From Chromatiales bacterium (GTDB lineage: Bacteria; Pseudomonadota; Gammaproteobacteria; Chromatiales; Chromatiaceae): DNA of 58,270 bases. How positions within the stretch are numbered: position 1 is the first letter of the stretch; every line of letters starts with the position of its first letter. A program made the translations under genes and the position numbers. Under the pieces are notes generated by a model that saw only the letters and a list, made by a program, of their open reading frames with translations, had not been told where the DNA came from and made no database searches. Below, piece by piece: positions 34,477 to 43,569 of the stretch. The stretch is from the NCBI GenBank assembly GCA_028280505.1, contig JANQLO010000022.1, forward strand, positions 1 through 58,270. Reading direction: 5' to 3'.

Positions 34477-35144
34477 CAGTTGTCGCTCAGTTGACCGTGT
34501 TGTAGCCGCAATACGCGGTCGGCGGCGTTCGCGACCGCATGGCTGTGGGTGACCATCAATAGGGTCGTGCCTTCGTCTCGCGCGAGTTCGCTCAATAGGG
34601 CGATGACCTGCGCGCCCGTCGTTTCGTCCAGATTGCCGGTGGGTTCGTCGGCCAGCAACAGCTTGGGCTTGTGGGCCAGTGCACGGGCAAGTGCGGTGCG
34701 TTGTTGCTCGCCGCCGGAAAGGGTTTCGGGAAATCGCGAGGCCATGCCGTCCAGCCCCACCCGTGCGAGCAAATCGTCGACCCGTATTCGCGACCGTTCG
34801 TCGTCCATGCCGATCAACTCCATCGGCAGCGCAACGTTTTCGCCGACCGTCAGCGTCGGGATTAGATTGAAAAACTGGAATACGAACCCGATATGGTGGC
34901 GGCGAAACAGCGTACGTGCCGGCTCTCCCCGGGCATGGATGTCGATATCGTCGATTAAAACCCGACCGCGATCGGGGTCATCGATACCGCTGAGGAGGTT
35001 CAGCAGCGTGGTTTTGCCGCTGCCGCTGGCTCCCACGAGTGCCGTGACCCCGCCGCTGTCGACGCGCAGGTCGAGGCCGTCGAATATGGTCTGTCGGCGG
35101 TCGCCCGTGAGGTAGTGCTTGTGGAGCTGTTCGACGGAAAGCAT
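34476..35144 (-). CDS. ABC transporter ATP-binding protein (YbbA/LolD-like)
   Basis: 222 residues from the ATG at 35144; an upstream start at 35201 adds residues without homology. Walker A is GASGSGKTT, the signature motif LSGGEQQR and Walker B LLLADEPTGNLD, with an H-loop VTHS, matching the LolD/MacB/YbbA branch. Its stop overlaps the permease start. The operon order is ATPase, permease, AttH lipoprotein. It is divergent from the suf operon. Confidence 0.9.
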   Translation of the reverse strand: MLSVEQLHKHYLTGDRRQTIFDGLDLRVDSGGVTALVGASGSGKTTLLNLLSGIDDPDRGRVLIDDIDIHARGEPARTLFRRHHIGFVFQFFNLIPTLTVGENVALPMELIGMDDERSRIRVDDLLARVGLDGMASRFPETLSGGEQQRTALARALAHKPKLLLADEPTGNLDETTGAQVIALLSELARDEGTTLLMVTHSHAVANAADRVLRLQHGQLSDN

Positions 35145-35325
35145 GCGTCTGGCTGCCGGATTGAACGATTGTTGTCGGTGCCTGACATTGTGACATCGCA
35201 CCGTTCGGGGTTACGCCAAACCCCGTGCGCGTTTGTGTGAAACAGCCGTGTTCCGGGCAGGCGTTGCCCGAATCCGGATAAACCCTAATTTTAAAGTATT
35301 GAATTAAGGACCGTGGGCCCTAAAA

Positions 35326-35350
35326 ATACCTGAGTAATTTACTTGGGAAT
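35326..35350. promoter_or_regulatory. IscR type 1-like site upstream of sufB
   Basis: 25 bases directly upstream of sufB start with atacctgagt and end with tttacttgggaat. Compared by eye with the E. coli type 1 consensus (ATAsyyGACTrwwwyAGTCrrsTAT) 21 of 25 positions fit; mismatches are at positions 9, 17, 19 and 23. The site lies 7-32 bases before the chosen start codon, where binding would block expression. IscR itself is not encoded in the window. An iron-sulfur sensing regulator of the same family is therefore inferred. Confidence 0.6.
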
Positions 35351-35357
35351 AAGGCGA

Positions 35358-36806
35358 ATGATGACTTCTACCGCAGATCAGATGGAAGATATCGTATCCC
35401 GGGGATACGAGCACGGGTTCGTCACGGATATCGAGACCGATGTCATTCCTCCGGGCCTCAGCGAGGACGTGATCCGATTCATTTCTCGGCGCAAAAACGA
35501 GCCGGAATGGGTTTTGGATTATCGTCTCAAGGCCTATCGGCACTGGCTGACGATGGACTCGCCGAAATGGTCGTCGGTACATTATCCGCCGATCGATCAT
35601 CAGGCAATCTCTTATTTTGCCGCACCGAAGAAAAAAGAGGGTCCGAAAAGCCTCGATGAGGTCGATCCGGAATTGCTCGCGACCTACGAGAAGCTGGGTA
35701 TTCCCATCGAGGAGCAAAAGGCGCTGGCCGGTGTGGCCGTCGACGCGGTTTTCGACAGCGTTTCGGTCGCGACCACCTTCCGCGAAAGCCTGGCCGAGGC
35801 CGGCGTGATTTTCTGCTCCATCTCGGAGGCGGCCCAGGAGCATCCCGAGTTGCTGAAGGCGTATCTCGGCTCGGTCGTGCCGCATACCGACAATTACTAT
35901 GCCGCACTGAATGCCGCGGTGTTTACCGACGGCACGTTCGTCTACATCCCCAAAGGGGTGCGATGTCCGATGGAGCTGTCGACCTATTTCCGCATCAATG
36001 CGCAGAACACGGGTCAGTTCGAACGAACCTTGATCGTTGCCGACGAGGACAGCTACGTCAGCTATCTCGAAGGTTGCACCGCGCCCATGCGTGACGAAAA
36101 TCAGCTACACGCGGCAGTGGTCGAACTGGTCGCGATGCGCGATGCGCAGATCAAATACTCCACAGTGCAGAACTGGTATCCGGGCGACGAAAACGGCAAG
36201 GGCGGCATTTACAACTTCGTCACCAAACGCGGCGATTGCCGCGGCGATCGTTCGAAGATCTCGTGGACCCAGGTCGAGACGGGTTCGGCGATTACCTGGA
36301 AGTATCCGAGTTGCATCCTGCGCGGCAACGATTCGGTCGGCGAGTTCTATTCGGTGGCGGTCACCCGCGGCAAGCAGCAGGCCGATACCGGTACCAAGAT
36401 GATCCATCTGGGTGAAAACACCACCAGTACCATCGTCTCCAAGGGTATTTCGGCCGGTGAGGGTCAGCAGGCCTACCGTGGTTTGGTACGTATGGCGCAG
36501 CGTGCCGAAAACGCGCGTAATCACACCCAGTGCGATTCCCTGCTGATTGGCGATCGCTGCGCGGCGCATACCTACCCCTATATCGAGGTGAAGAACCCGA
36601 CTGCCAAGGTCGAGCACGAGGCGACGACGTCGAAGATCGGCGAAGACCAGCTGTTTTATTGCCGCAGCCGCGGCCTGTCGGAAGAGGATGCCGTGTCGCT
36701 GATCGTGAACGGATTCTGCAAAGAGATTTTCAACGAGCTGCCGATGGAGTTCGCCGTTGAAGCCCAAAAACTACTTGCCATCAGCCTCGAAGGCGCGGTG
36801 GGTTGA
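35358..36806 (+). CDS. sufB: Fe-S cluster scaffold subunit SufB
   Basis: 482 residues from ATG 35358 (a second ATG follows at once; a TTG at 35343 is also in frame). SufB hallmarks are [41 protein letters not shown], the NWYPGD segment and the C-terminal [18 protein letters not shown]. It forms the SufBC2D scaffold complex on which iron-sulfur clusters are assembled. It heads the operon sufB-C-D-sufT-A-E, and an IscR-like site sits just upstream. Length is normal for the family. Confidence 0.95.
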   Translation: MMTSTADQMEDIVSRGYEHGFVTDIETDVIPPGLSEDVIRFISRRKNEPEWVLDYRLKAYRHWLTMDSPKWSSVHYPPIDHQAISYFAAPKKKEGPKSLDEVDPELLATYEKLGIPIEEQKALAGVAVDAVFDSVSVATTFRESLAEAGVIFCSISEAAQEHPELLKAYLGSVVPHTDNYYAALNAAVFTDGTFVYIPKGVRCPMELSTYFRINAQNTGQFERTLIVADEDSYVSYLEGCTAPMRDENQLHAAVVELVAMRDAQIKYSTVQNWYPGDENGKGGIYNFVTKRGDCRGDRSKISWTQVETGSAITWKYPSCILRGNDSVGEFYSVAVTRGKQQADTGTKMIHLGENTTSTIVSKGISAGEGQQAYRGLVRMAQRAENARNHTQCDSLLIGDRCAAHTYPYIEVKNPTAKVEHEATTSKIGEDQLFYCRSRGLSEEDAVSLIVNGFCKEIFNELPMEFAVEAQKLLAISLEGAVG

Positions 36807-36821
36807 GCCAGGAGAGCCATC

Positions 36822-37580
36822 ATGATGTTGTCTGTTAAAAATCTGCAAGCGGAAGTCGACGGTAAGGAGATTCTCAAGGGCCTTGATCTCGAGGTGGGTG
36901 CCGGCGAAGTGCATGCCATCATGGGGCCGAACGGCTCGGGCAAGAGCACCTTGGCGCATGTGCTCGCGGGGCGCGACGGTTATGAGGTGACGCAGGGCAG
37001 CGCGTCCATGGACGGCACGGACCTGCTCGAACTCGAGCCCGAAGAGCGTGCGGCTTTGGGTCTGTTCCTGGCGTTTCAATATCCGGTCGAGTTGCCGGGC
37101 GTGAACAATACCCATTTTCTCAAGGAGGCCTATAACGCCCAGCGTCGCGGACGCGGCGAATCCGAACTCGATTCCGTGAGTTTTCTGCGCCTGATCCGCG
37201 AGAAGATGGAAATGGTCTCGATGAAGCCCGAGCTGCTCAAACGCCCGGTCAATGCCGGTTTCTCCGGCGGTGAGAAGAAGCGCAACGAGATTCTGCAGAT
37301 GGCGCTCTTCGAGCCCAAGCTGGCGATCCTCGACGAGACCGACTCGGGACTCGATATCGATGCCCTGCGTACCGTCTCCGATGGCGTGAACGCCTTGCGC
37401 AGTCCAGCGCGCTCCATCGTCGTGGTGACCCATTATCAACGCCTGCTCGATTACATCGAACCGGATCACGTTCATGTGCTGGCGGGTGGCCGTATCGTCC
37501 GCTCGGGTGACAAGACGCTGGCCAAGGAACTCGAACGGCGCGGTTACGGTTGGTTGTCCGAACAGGGAGAAGCCGCATGA
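36822..37580 (+). CDS. sufC: Fe-S assembly ATPase SufC
   Basis: 252 residues. ABC-ATPase motifs: Walker A GPNGSGKST, signature FSGGEKKRNEI, Walker B LAILDETDSGLDID and a switch His in VVTHYQRLL. The EKKRNEIL and ETDSGLD forms are diagnostic for SufC. A good aggaga ribosome-binding site precedes the double ATG. The stop overlaps the sufD start (ATGA). Confidence 0.96.
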   Translation: MMLSVKNLQAEVDGKEILKGLDLEVGAGEVHAIMGPNGSGKSTLAHVLAGRDGYEVTQGSASMDGTDLLELEPEERAALGLFLAFQYPVELPGVNNTHFLKEAYNAQRRGRGESELDSVSFLRLIREKMEMVSMKPELLKRPVNAGFSGGEKKRNEILQMALFEPKLAILDETDSGLDIDALRTVSDGVNALRSPARSIVVVTHYQRLLDYIEPDHVHVLAGGRIVRSGDKTLAKELERRGYGWLSEQGEAA

Positions 37581-38908
37581 GTGTCGTTGAAGCGGCAGGT
37601 ACCGACCTGCATCGCATTGTCGCCTCCGGCAAATGGCCGGCAGCGGCCGGCAAGGTACCGATCGAATGGTTGGGTGCGATTCGCGAGCGTGGTGCGGCCC
37701 TGGCATCGAATCTGCCGATTCCGGACCGTAAGCTCGAGGCTTGGCGCTATACGCCGATCGGATTTTTGACCAAGGCCCTGTATCAGCCGGTACTGGAGGG
37801 ACCGTTCGACGCGGTTCAGGTGTCGGACGTCGATGAGCTGTTTCTCGACGGTACCGATAACATCCGGCTGGTGTTCGTCAACGGTTACCTGGCGACCGCC
37901 CTGTGTTCGAACATCGTGCATGCCGACGGTGTCGAGTTGCGCAGTCTCGGTGGCAGTATGGGTGAACCGTCGGACGAGTTGCGTGACAAGCTCGATCAGG
38001 TCGCCGACAAGCGGCATGTGTTCGCGGCCTTGAACAGCGCGTTGATGTCGGACGGCGCGTTGATCCACGTTTCGGCGAACGTCACCGAGAAACGGCCTAT
38101 CGAGCTGTTGCACATTTCCCTCGGCCTGGAACAACCGCCGATGTGCCATCCGCGCCATTTGATCGTGCTCGAGTCCGGGGCCAGCGCCGAGGTCATCGAG
38201 CGTTATTGCGCAATCGGTGACGGTGCCTATTTCAATAATGCCCTGATCGAGGTATCGCTGGGTGCCGGTAGCCGGTTACGCCATGTGCGTTCGCAGGAAG
38301 AGAGCGCCAAAGCGCAACATTTGAGCGATCTGCATGTTCGCTTGGGTACCGAATCGCGTTATGCCTTGACCTCGGTCGCATTGGGATCGGCCTGGTCGCG
38401 TACCGATATCCGGGTGAAGTTCGCCGGCGAGGGTGCGCACGCCGAATTGGACGGTTTGATACTGGCCCGCGATCGGCAGTTGAACGACGTTCATCTGAGC
38501 GTGCATCACGATGTACCGAACTGCACCAGCCGCGAGACTTTCAAGGGCATACTCGACGGTAAGGGTAAACTGGTGTTCGACGGTTACATCCATGTGGCGC
38601 AGGATGCCCAAAAGACCGATGCGGTGCTGGCCAACGACAATCTCATGCTGTCGCGTTCGGCGGAGGTCGATACCAAACCGCAGTTGGAGATTTATGCCGA
38701 TGACGTCAAGTGCAGCCACGGTACGACGGTCGGCGAACTCGATCAGGACATGTTGTTTTACCTGCGTTCGCGCGGCATTCCATTGGCCAGGGCGCGCCAG
38801 ATGCTTTGTCAGGGCTTTGCCGAAGAGGTGTTCGGTCGGATCGTCGGCACGCCGTTGTACGATCGTATCAGACGCCTCCTGGCCGCACGTTTGTACGAGA
38901 CGGAATGA
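37577..38908 (+). CDS. sufD: Fe-S cluster assembly protein SufD
   Basis: 443 residues from the ATG at 37577, overlapping the sufC stop by four bases; the longer in-frame start at 37550 lies inside sufC. SufD features are LEAWRYTPIGFL near the N-terminus, the beta-helix core, and the C-terminal DDVKCSHGTTVGELDQDMLFYLRSRGI with the conserved His used in cluster assembly. Partner of SufB and SufC. Confidence 0.95.
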   Translation: MSVVEAAGTDLHRIVASGKWPAAAGKVPIEWLGAIRERGAALASNLPIPDRKLEAWRYTPIGFLTKALYQPVLEGPFDAVQVSDVDELFLDGTDNIRLVFVNGYLATALCSNIVHADGVELRSLGGSMGEPSDELRDKLDQVADKRHVFAALNSALMSDGALIHVSANVTEKRPIELLHISLGLEQPPMCHPRHLIVLESGASAEVIERYCAIGDGAYFNNALIEVSLGAGSRLRHVRSQEESAKAQHLSDLHVRLGTESRYALTSVALGSAWSRTDIRVKFAGEGAHAELDGLILARDRQLNDVHLSVHHDVPNCTSRETFKGILDGKGKLVFDGYIHVAQDAQKTDAVLANDNLMLSRSAEVDTKPQLEIYADDVKCSHGTTVGELDQDMLFYLRSRGIPLARARQMLCQGFAEEVFGRIVGTPLYDRIRRLLAARLYETE

Positions 38909-38943
38909 TGACTGCCGCACTATCAAACCGGGAGGTGCCGTTC

Positions 38944-39288
38944 ATGTTCGGGTTCGAGAAGACGCCGCGAGGACAGACTGAAGAGGATAGTTGGAAAGCG
39001 CCCGTTATTGCCGCATTGCGCACGGTGCACGATCCCGAGATTCCGACCAATATTTACGATCTCGGATTGATCTATGCGATCGAATGGGTGGCCAAGGGCG
39101 AGGTCGGGATACGTATGACGCTGACCGCGCCTGCCTGCCCGGTGGCCGGTACCCTGCCCGGGATGGTGCAGCGTGCCGTGGAGACCGTTGAAGGCGTAGA
39201 GCGTTGCAAGGTCGATCTGGTTTGGGACCCGCCCTGGACCAAGGAGAAGATGAGCGAAGACGCGAAATTGCATCTGGGGCTATTGTGA
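38944..39288 (+). CDS. sufT: SufT/DUF59 (MIP18-like) Fe-S maturation protein
   Basis: 114 residues from the ATG at 38944, chosen because a strong gggaggtg lies 8 bases upstream; starts at 38905/38908 overlapping the sufD stop are also in frame. The DUF59 motifs are HDPEIPTNIYDLGLIYAI and TAPACPVAGTLPGMV, with the reactive Cys in the TAPACP loop. SufT-type proteins help deliver clusters to apo-enzymes. Its position in the suf operon supports this. No N-terminal domain beyond DUF59 is present. Confidence 0.88.
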   Translation: MFGFEKTPRGQTEEDSWKAPVIAALRTVHDPEIPTNIYDLGLIYAIEWVAKGEVGIRMTLTAPACPVAGTLPGMVQRAVETVEGVERCKVDLVWDPPWTKEKMSEDAKLHLGLL

Positions 39289-39322
39289 GCCTTATTCAAA
39301 CGCTGAGTGCAAGAGGTTGTTT

Positions 39323-39649
39323 ATGGCAGTGCAACTGACGGAAGCGGCGGCAAAACATGTCGCCAGGGAAATCGCCAAACGAGGTAAGGGCGAAGGCCTG
39401 AGGATATCGACCAAGAAAAGCGGTTGTACGGGCTTTGCTTATGTTGTCGATTATGCCGACGAGATCGGTCATGAGGATCAGGTCTATGAGAGCTTCGGCG
39501 TCAAGGTGGTGATCGACGGTAAGGCGGTGGAGCAGCTGGACGGTATGGAGATCGATTTCGTCAAAACCAACTTGTTGAACGAGGGGTTCGAGTTCCGTAA
39601 CCCCAATGTCAAGGAGATGTGCGGTTGTGGCGAATCATTCAGCGTCTGA
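39323..39649 (+). CDS. A-type iron-sulfur carrier (SufA/IscA family)
   Basis: 108 residues from the ATG at 39323; a TTG two codons upstream is in frame. The three conserved Cys of A-type carriers are present: one in KKSGCTGFAY and two in MCGCGESF at the C-terminus. In a suf operon the SufA role, cluster transfer to targets, is most likely. The next gene starts within 8 bases. Confidence 0.92.
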   Translation: MAVQLTEAAAKHVAREIAKRGKGEGLRISTKKSGCTGFAYVVDYADEIGHEDQVYESFGVKVVIDGKAVEQLDGMEIDFVKTNLLNEGFEFRNPNVKEMCGCGESFSV

Positions 39650-39656
39650 GCGCGTT

Positions 39657-40094
39657 ATGTTGACGCTGGATGAGGTTGTCGACAATTTCGAGTTCTTGGA
39701 CGATTGGGATGCGCGCTATGCCTACCTGGTCGAACTCGGCGAGGCTTTGCCGGCGCTGGACGAGCGTTATCGCACCGATCGGAATCGCGTACAGGGTTGT
39801 ATGAGCAAAGTCTGGGTCTGCCCGGTACCCGATCCGCAGGATCCGCGTCTGGTGAATTTCGTCGGCGATTGCGACACGGCGATCATCAAGGGCGTACTGG
39901 CGCTGCTGATCGAATTGTCGTCGGGACGTACGCCGCATGAGATTCAGGCGCTCGATCTCGATCAATTGTTCGATCGGCTGCAACTGGCCGAGCACCTCAG
40001 CCCCAATCGGCATTTCGGTATCTACTCCATCGTCGAACTCATGAAGGGGCAGGTTCTGACGATGGCGTCGCAGCATACCCGGGTCGTGAATTGA
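39657..40094 (+). CDS. sufE: Cysteine desulfuration protein SufE
   Basis: 145 residues from ATG 39657. The sulfur-accepting Cys is C48 in NRVQGCMSKVWV, and the fold-specific LVELGEALPALDERYRTDRN and HLSPNRHFGIYSIVELMKG segments are present. SufE takes persulfide sulfur from the desulfurase SufS and passes it to SufB. No sufS gene follows; the operon appears to end here before ppnN. A weak hairpin with a short T-run lies near 40115-40153. Confidence 0.93.
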   Translation: MLTLDEVVDNFEFLDDWDARYAYLVELGEALPALDERYRTDRNRVQGCMSKVWVCPVPDPQDPRLVNFVGDCDTAIIKGVLALLIELSSGRTPHEIQALDLDQLFDRLQLAEHLSPNRHFGIYSIVELMKGQVLTMASQHTRVVN

Positions 40095-40177
40095 GACATC
40101 ATTGAATCCGCACTGCCGACGTAGTTGAGGTAAAGTCGGCCGCTACCTTTTTTCCGGGTGGCGTGACGGAGCGGAGA

Positions 40178-41539
40178 ATGAAGAAGATCAGTGCCTCGGT
40201 CAGTCCCGAGGGCAGCCTCGAGGTGTTGTCACAGCGTGAAGTGAAGACCGTGCTCGATACCAGTGCGCGGGGGCTTTATCGTCTGTTTCGCAACTGCGCG
40301 CTGGCCGTATTGAACACGGGCAGCAACACCGACGACGCGCGCGAGATCTTCGAGCAATATCGTGACTTCGGCGTCAACCTGATGCAACGCAATCAGGGGA
40401 TCAAACTGCGTCTGGAAAATGCACCGGAGACGGCATTCGTCGACGGTAGGATGATCCAGGGTATCCGTGAACACCTGTTCGCGGTATTGCGCGACATCAT
40501 TTACACCCATAACGAAATCCAAGGCGATCCGGACATGGACTTACGCCGCGGTGATCATATTACCTCGGCGGTGTTTCATATTCTGCGCAATGCCAAGATC
40601 CTACGCCCGAGTGTCGATCCCAATATCGTCGTTTGCTGGGGCGGCCATTCGATCGGCCGCGAGGAATACGATTACACCAAAGAGGTCGGTTACCGTTTCG
40701 GCCTGCGCGGTTTGGATGTATGTACCGGGTGCGGCCCGGGGGCGATGAAAGGGCCGATGAAGGGTGCAGCGATCGGGCATGCCAAGCAGCGGCTTTCCGA
40801 ACGCCGTTACATCGGGCTGACCGAACCCGGCATTATCGCGTCGGAGCCGCCCAATCCCATTGTCAACGAACTGGTTATCCTGCCGGATATCGAGAAACGC
40901 CTGGAGGCCTTTGTACGCATCGGTCATGCAATCGTTATTTTTCCCGGCGGGGTGGGTACGACCGAGGAACTGCTTTATCTGCTCGGTATCCTGATGCACC
41001 CGGACAATGCGGATCATCCCCTGCCGTTGATATTGACCGGGCCACGTGAAAGTACGGGTTACTTCGAGGCCGTGGACCGTTATATCGAAACCACATTGGG
41101 TACGGATGCGCAGCGGCATTATCGAATCGTCATCGATGACCCCGACGAGGTCGCGCGATCGGTCCGTCGGTCGATGGATACGGTGAAGCGGTTCCGCCAG
41201 GACGGTCGCGATGCCTACTATTTCAACTGGCAACTGCGAGTGGAAAAGGCTTTTCAGAAGCCGTTTCAACCGACGCATGCCGCGATGGCCCGACTGGACA
41301 TCACCCGTGATCAGCCGGCGCATCAACTGGCCTCGAATCTGAGGCGTATGTTTTCCGGTATCGTCGCCGGCAACGTCAAGGCAAACGGTATTCGGGCGGT
41401 GGAAAAAAAGGGGCCTTTTCAGGTCCATGCCGAGCCCGAGCTGGCGCGCGCGACCGACCGTTTGTTACAGGGTTTCGTGGACCAGCGACGCATGAAATTG
41501 CAGGGCGATTACTCACCCTGTTATCAAATTGTCGCTTGA
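40178..41539 (+). CDS. ppnN: Nucleotide 5'-monophosphate nucleosidase PpnN (LOG family)
   Basis: 453 residues from the ATG at 40178; the match of the next residues (SVSPEGSLEVLSQREV) to E. coli PpnN (YgdH) supports this start over the GTG at 40163. The LOG motif PGGVGTTEE is present, with CTGCGPGAMKGPMKGA in the preceding nucleotide-binding region. The enzyme cleaves purine and pyrimidine nucleoside monophosphates to base and ribose phosphate, and in E. coli is stimulated by (p)ppGpp. Length is typical for the family. Confidence 0.93.
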   Translation: MKKISASVSPEGSLEVLSQREVKTVLDTSARGLYRLFRNCALAVLNTGSNTDDAREIFEQYRDFGVNLMQRNQGIKLRLENAPETAFVDGRMIQGIREHLFAVLRDIIYTHNEIQGDPDMDLRRGDHITSAVFHILRNAKILRPSVDPNIVVCWGGHSIGREEYDYTKEVGYRFGLRGLDVCTGCGPGAMKGPMKGAAIGHAKQRLSERRYIGLTEPGIIASEPPNPIVNELVILPDIEKRLEAFVRIGHAIVIFPGGVGTTEELLYLLGILMHPDNADHPLPLILTGPRESTGYFEAVDRYIETTLGTDAQRHYRIVIDDPDEVARSVRRSMDTVKRFRQDGRDAYYFNWQLRVEKAFQKPFQPTHAAMARLDITRDQPAHQLASNLRRMFSGIVAGNVKANGIRAVEKKGPFQVHAEPELARATDRLLQGFVDQRRMKLQGDYSPCYQIVA

Positions 41540-41638
41540 TTCCCGGGCCGGTTTTTTTAGCCGTCGGGGACCCGGATGCGATCGATCCCGGACGCTCTCT
41601 TTTTGCTGAAGCAAGCTCGATCCAGGGTCGATTCGGCG

Positions 41639-41667
41639 CTTGAAAAACCCTACTGTCGGCCCCATGT
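41639..41667 (+). promoter_or_regulatory. Sigma-32 (heat shock) promoter for hsp20
   Basis: CTTGAAA at 41639-41645 and CCCCATGT at 41660-41667, separated by 14 bases, match the classical RpoH promoter elements almost exactly. Transcription would start near 41674, leaving an untranslated leader of about 65 bases before the Hsp20 start. The position directly before a small heat-shock gene is strong support. Confidence 0.88.
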
Positions 41668-41739
41668 CGAAAGTAGGCGGAGAGGCCTCGACGGCCCCGC
41701 CGCGCGCGTCCTATCGATGTCACTAGGGAGGTAACCGTC

Positions 41740-42174
41740 ATGAGCATGATGCGATATGAACCCTGGAGCCTGCTCGACCAAATGCGTCGCGAAATGGATC
41801 GTGCGATGGACACCCGCACTGCCGAAGGCAGCAGTGTCGCGACCAGTGATTGGGTGCCCGCCGTCGATATCAAAGAAGATGCCGAAAACTTTTTGATCGT
41901 GGCCGACATTCCAGGTGTGGACCCCGAGGATATCGAAGTCCACATGGACAACGGTATCTTGACGATCAAGGGTGAAAAGGAGTCGGAGAAGAAAGAAGCG
42001 CATGAAGGCTACAAGCGGGTGGAACGTAACTATGGCAGTTTCTACCGACGCTTCAGTCTCCCCGACACGGCCGATCCCGATCGTATCGCCGCCCGCAGCA
42101 ACAATGGTGTGCTCGAGGTTCGGATTGCCAAGCAGGAGAAGGTGCAGCCGCGCAAGATCTCCGTCGACAGCTGA
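41740..42174 (+). CDS. Hsp20/alpha-crystallin small heat shock protein
   Basis: 144 residues with an aggga-type site near 41725. The alpha-crystallin domain covers about 40-140: NFLIVADIPGVDPEDIEVHMDNGILTI, the RRFSLPDT segment and a C-terminal NGVLEVRIAKQE, with an I-S-V-like tail (RKISVDS). It acts as an ATP-independent holdase. It heads a heat-shock group with cbpA and cbpM and is under a sigma-32 type promoter. Its start is preceded by a leader without other obvious regulatory structure. Confidence 0.93.
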   Translation: MSMMRYEPWSLLDQMRREMDRAMDTRTAEGSSVATSDWVPAVDIKEDAENFLIVADIPGVDPEDIEVHMDNGILTIKGEKESEKKEAHEGYKRVERNYGSFYRRFSLPDTADPDRIAARSNNGVLEVRIAKQEKVQPRKISVDS

Positions 42175-42191
42175 TCGAATCGGCTCCGGGA

Positions 42192-42229
42192 AGCGGCCCT
42201 GCGCGTTCGACGTATGGGCCGCTTTTTTT
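42192..42229 (+). terminator. Rho-independent terminator after hsp20
   Basis: agcggccc (42192-42199) and gggccgct (42216-42223) form a perfect 8-bp GC-rich stem, followed at once by a T-run (42223-42229). It lies in the 75-base gap before cbpA and should end or reduce hsp20 transcripts there. Confidence 0.82.
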
Positions 42230-42249
42230 GTTGGAATAAGGATTGATCG

Positions 42250-43206
42250 ATGGATTTCAAAGATTACTACGCCGTAATGGGATTGGCGCGTGACGCCACC
42301 CGGGATGAGATAAAAAAGGCCTATCGCAAGCGCGCGCGCAAGTATCATCCGGATGTCAGCAAGGAACCGGATGCCGAACGTCGTTTCAAGGAACTGGGTG
42401 AAGCCTATGAGGTACTCAAGGATCCCGAGAAACGTGCGGCTTACGACCATCTCGGCAGCGATTGGCGAGCCGGTCAGGAATTCAATCCGCCGCCGGGTTG
42501 GGATGCCGGGTTCGAGTTCGCCGGGGGCGGCTACACCGACACCGATCAAACGGGCTTTTCCGACTTTTTCGAGACGCTGTTCGGTCGCGGAGGCTTTCGA
42601 CCTGCCGGCTTCGGCGCCCCTTCGGCACGCGGCGGGCGCGGTGAGGACCATCATGCACGGGTGGAGATCGGTCTCGAAGATGCCTTCAACGGCGCCACGC
42701 TGGGTTTTCAGTTAAGCATTCCCGAATATGACGCACAGGGTCGTCTGAGCAGCCATAGCCGCAGTATCCGGGTACGCATCCCCAAGGGCGTGACCTCGGG
42801 CAAACGTATCCGTCTGGCCGGCCAGGGCGGACCGGGACTCAATGGTGGGAAGGCCGGCGATCTGTTCCTGGAGGTTCAGCTCAAACCGCATCCCCTCTAT
42901 CGGTTCGAAGAGCGGAATGTGTACCTGACCTTGCCGGTGACGCCGTGGGAAGCGGCACTGGGTGACAAGGTCGAGGTGCCGACACTCGCCGGTCGGGTCG
43001 AGTTATCCATTCCTGCGGGTGCACGAAGCGGCCAGAAACTGCGTTTGAAGGGACGCGGTCTCGGTATGGCGGGCAAGCCGGCGGGCGATCAGATCGTCAT
43101 CCTGCAGATCGTGTTGCCCGACGCGGACACCGAACGGAAAAAGGCGGTGTACCGAAAGATGGCGCAGGAGATGCCATACAACCCGAGAGAACAACTCGGA
43201 GGCTGA
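42250..43206 (+). CDS. cbpA: DnaJ-family co-chaperone CbpA
   Basis: 318 residues. J domain at 1-70 with HPD at 33-35 (KYHPDVS), a Gly/Phe-rich linker, and two C-terminal beta domains (PKGVTSGKRIRLAGQGGPG and PAGARSGQKLRLKGRG). There is no zinc-finger domain, which separates CbpA from DnaJ. It stimulates DnaK and can bind DNA in E. coli. It follows hsp20 and is two bases ahead of cbpM, which encodes its specific inhibitor. Confidence 0.93.
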   Translation: MDFKDYYAVMGLARDATRDEIKKAYRKRARKYHPDVSKEPDAERRFKELGEAYEVLKDPEKRAAYDHLGSDWRAGQEFNPPPGWDAGFEFAGGGYTDTDQTGFSDFFETLFGRGGFRPAGFGAPSARGGRGEDHHARVEIGLEDAFNGATLGFQLSIPEYDAQGRLSSHSRSIRVRIPKGVTSGKRIRLAGQGGPGLNGGKAGDLFLEVQLKPHPLYRFEERNVYLTLPVTPWEAALGDKVEVPTLAGRVELSIPAGARSGQKLRLKGRGLGMAGKPAGDQIVILQIVLPDADTERKKAVYRKMAQEMPYNPREQLGG

Positions 43207-43207
43207 T

Positions 43208-43519
43208 ATGAAGCATGAACGGCAGCTTACGCCGGCGGAAGCCGAATACAGTTTCACCCTGGCCGAAATGTCGCATTGTTGTGGCGTTACCGCCGAGCAA
43301 ATCTTGTTGATGGTGGGTGAGGGTGTTTTGCAGCCTACCGGGGGAAATCAGCGGGACTGGCGTTTTGCCGCCGGCGATCTGGTCAGGGCGCGTCGTGCAT
43401 TGCGTCTGCAACGTGACCTGGGCGTCAATCCGGCCGGCGCGGCACTGGCGATCGAGTTGATCGACGAGATGAAACGGCTGCGCGAGCGTGTCCGGCTGTT
43501 GGAAGCGCTTCTGTCTTGA
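43208..43519 (+). CDS. cbpM: CbpA modulator CbpM
   Basis: 103 residues. MerR-like HTH pattern (YSFTLAEMSHCCGVTAEQILLMVGEGVL) and a C-terminal helix, as in CbpM, which binds the J domain of CbpA and blocks its co-chaperone activity. The immediate position after cbpA makes the assignment firm. Confidence 0.9.
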   Translation: MKHERQLTPAEAEYSFTLAEMSHCCGVTAEQILLMVGEGVLQPTGGNQRDWRFAAGDLVRARRALRLQRDLGVNPAGAALAIELIDEMKRLRERVRLLEALLS

Positions 43520-43569
43520 GGTCGGGCATCATTCGACTGTCATAAAAGCTTCATTGACCGTACAATCGG

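Noticed and set aside
40115-40153. Possible terminator after sufE
   Set aside because: gccgac/gtcggc is only six bases long with a 14-base loop, and the T-run begins seven bases later, so the support is weak.
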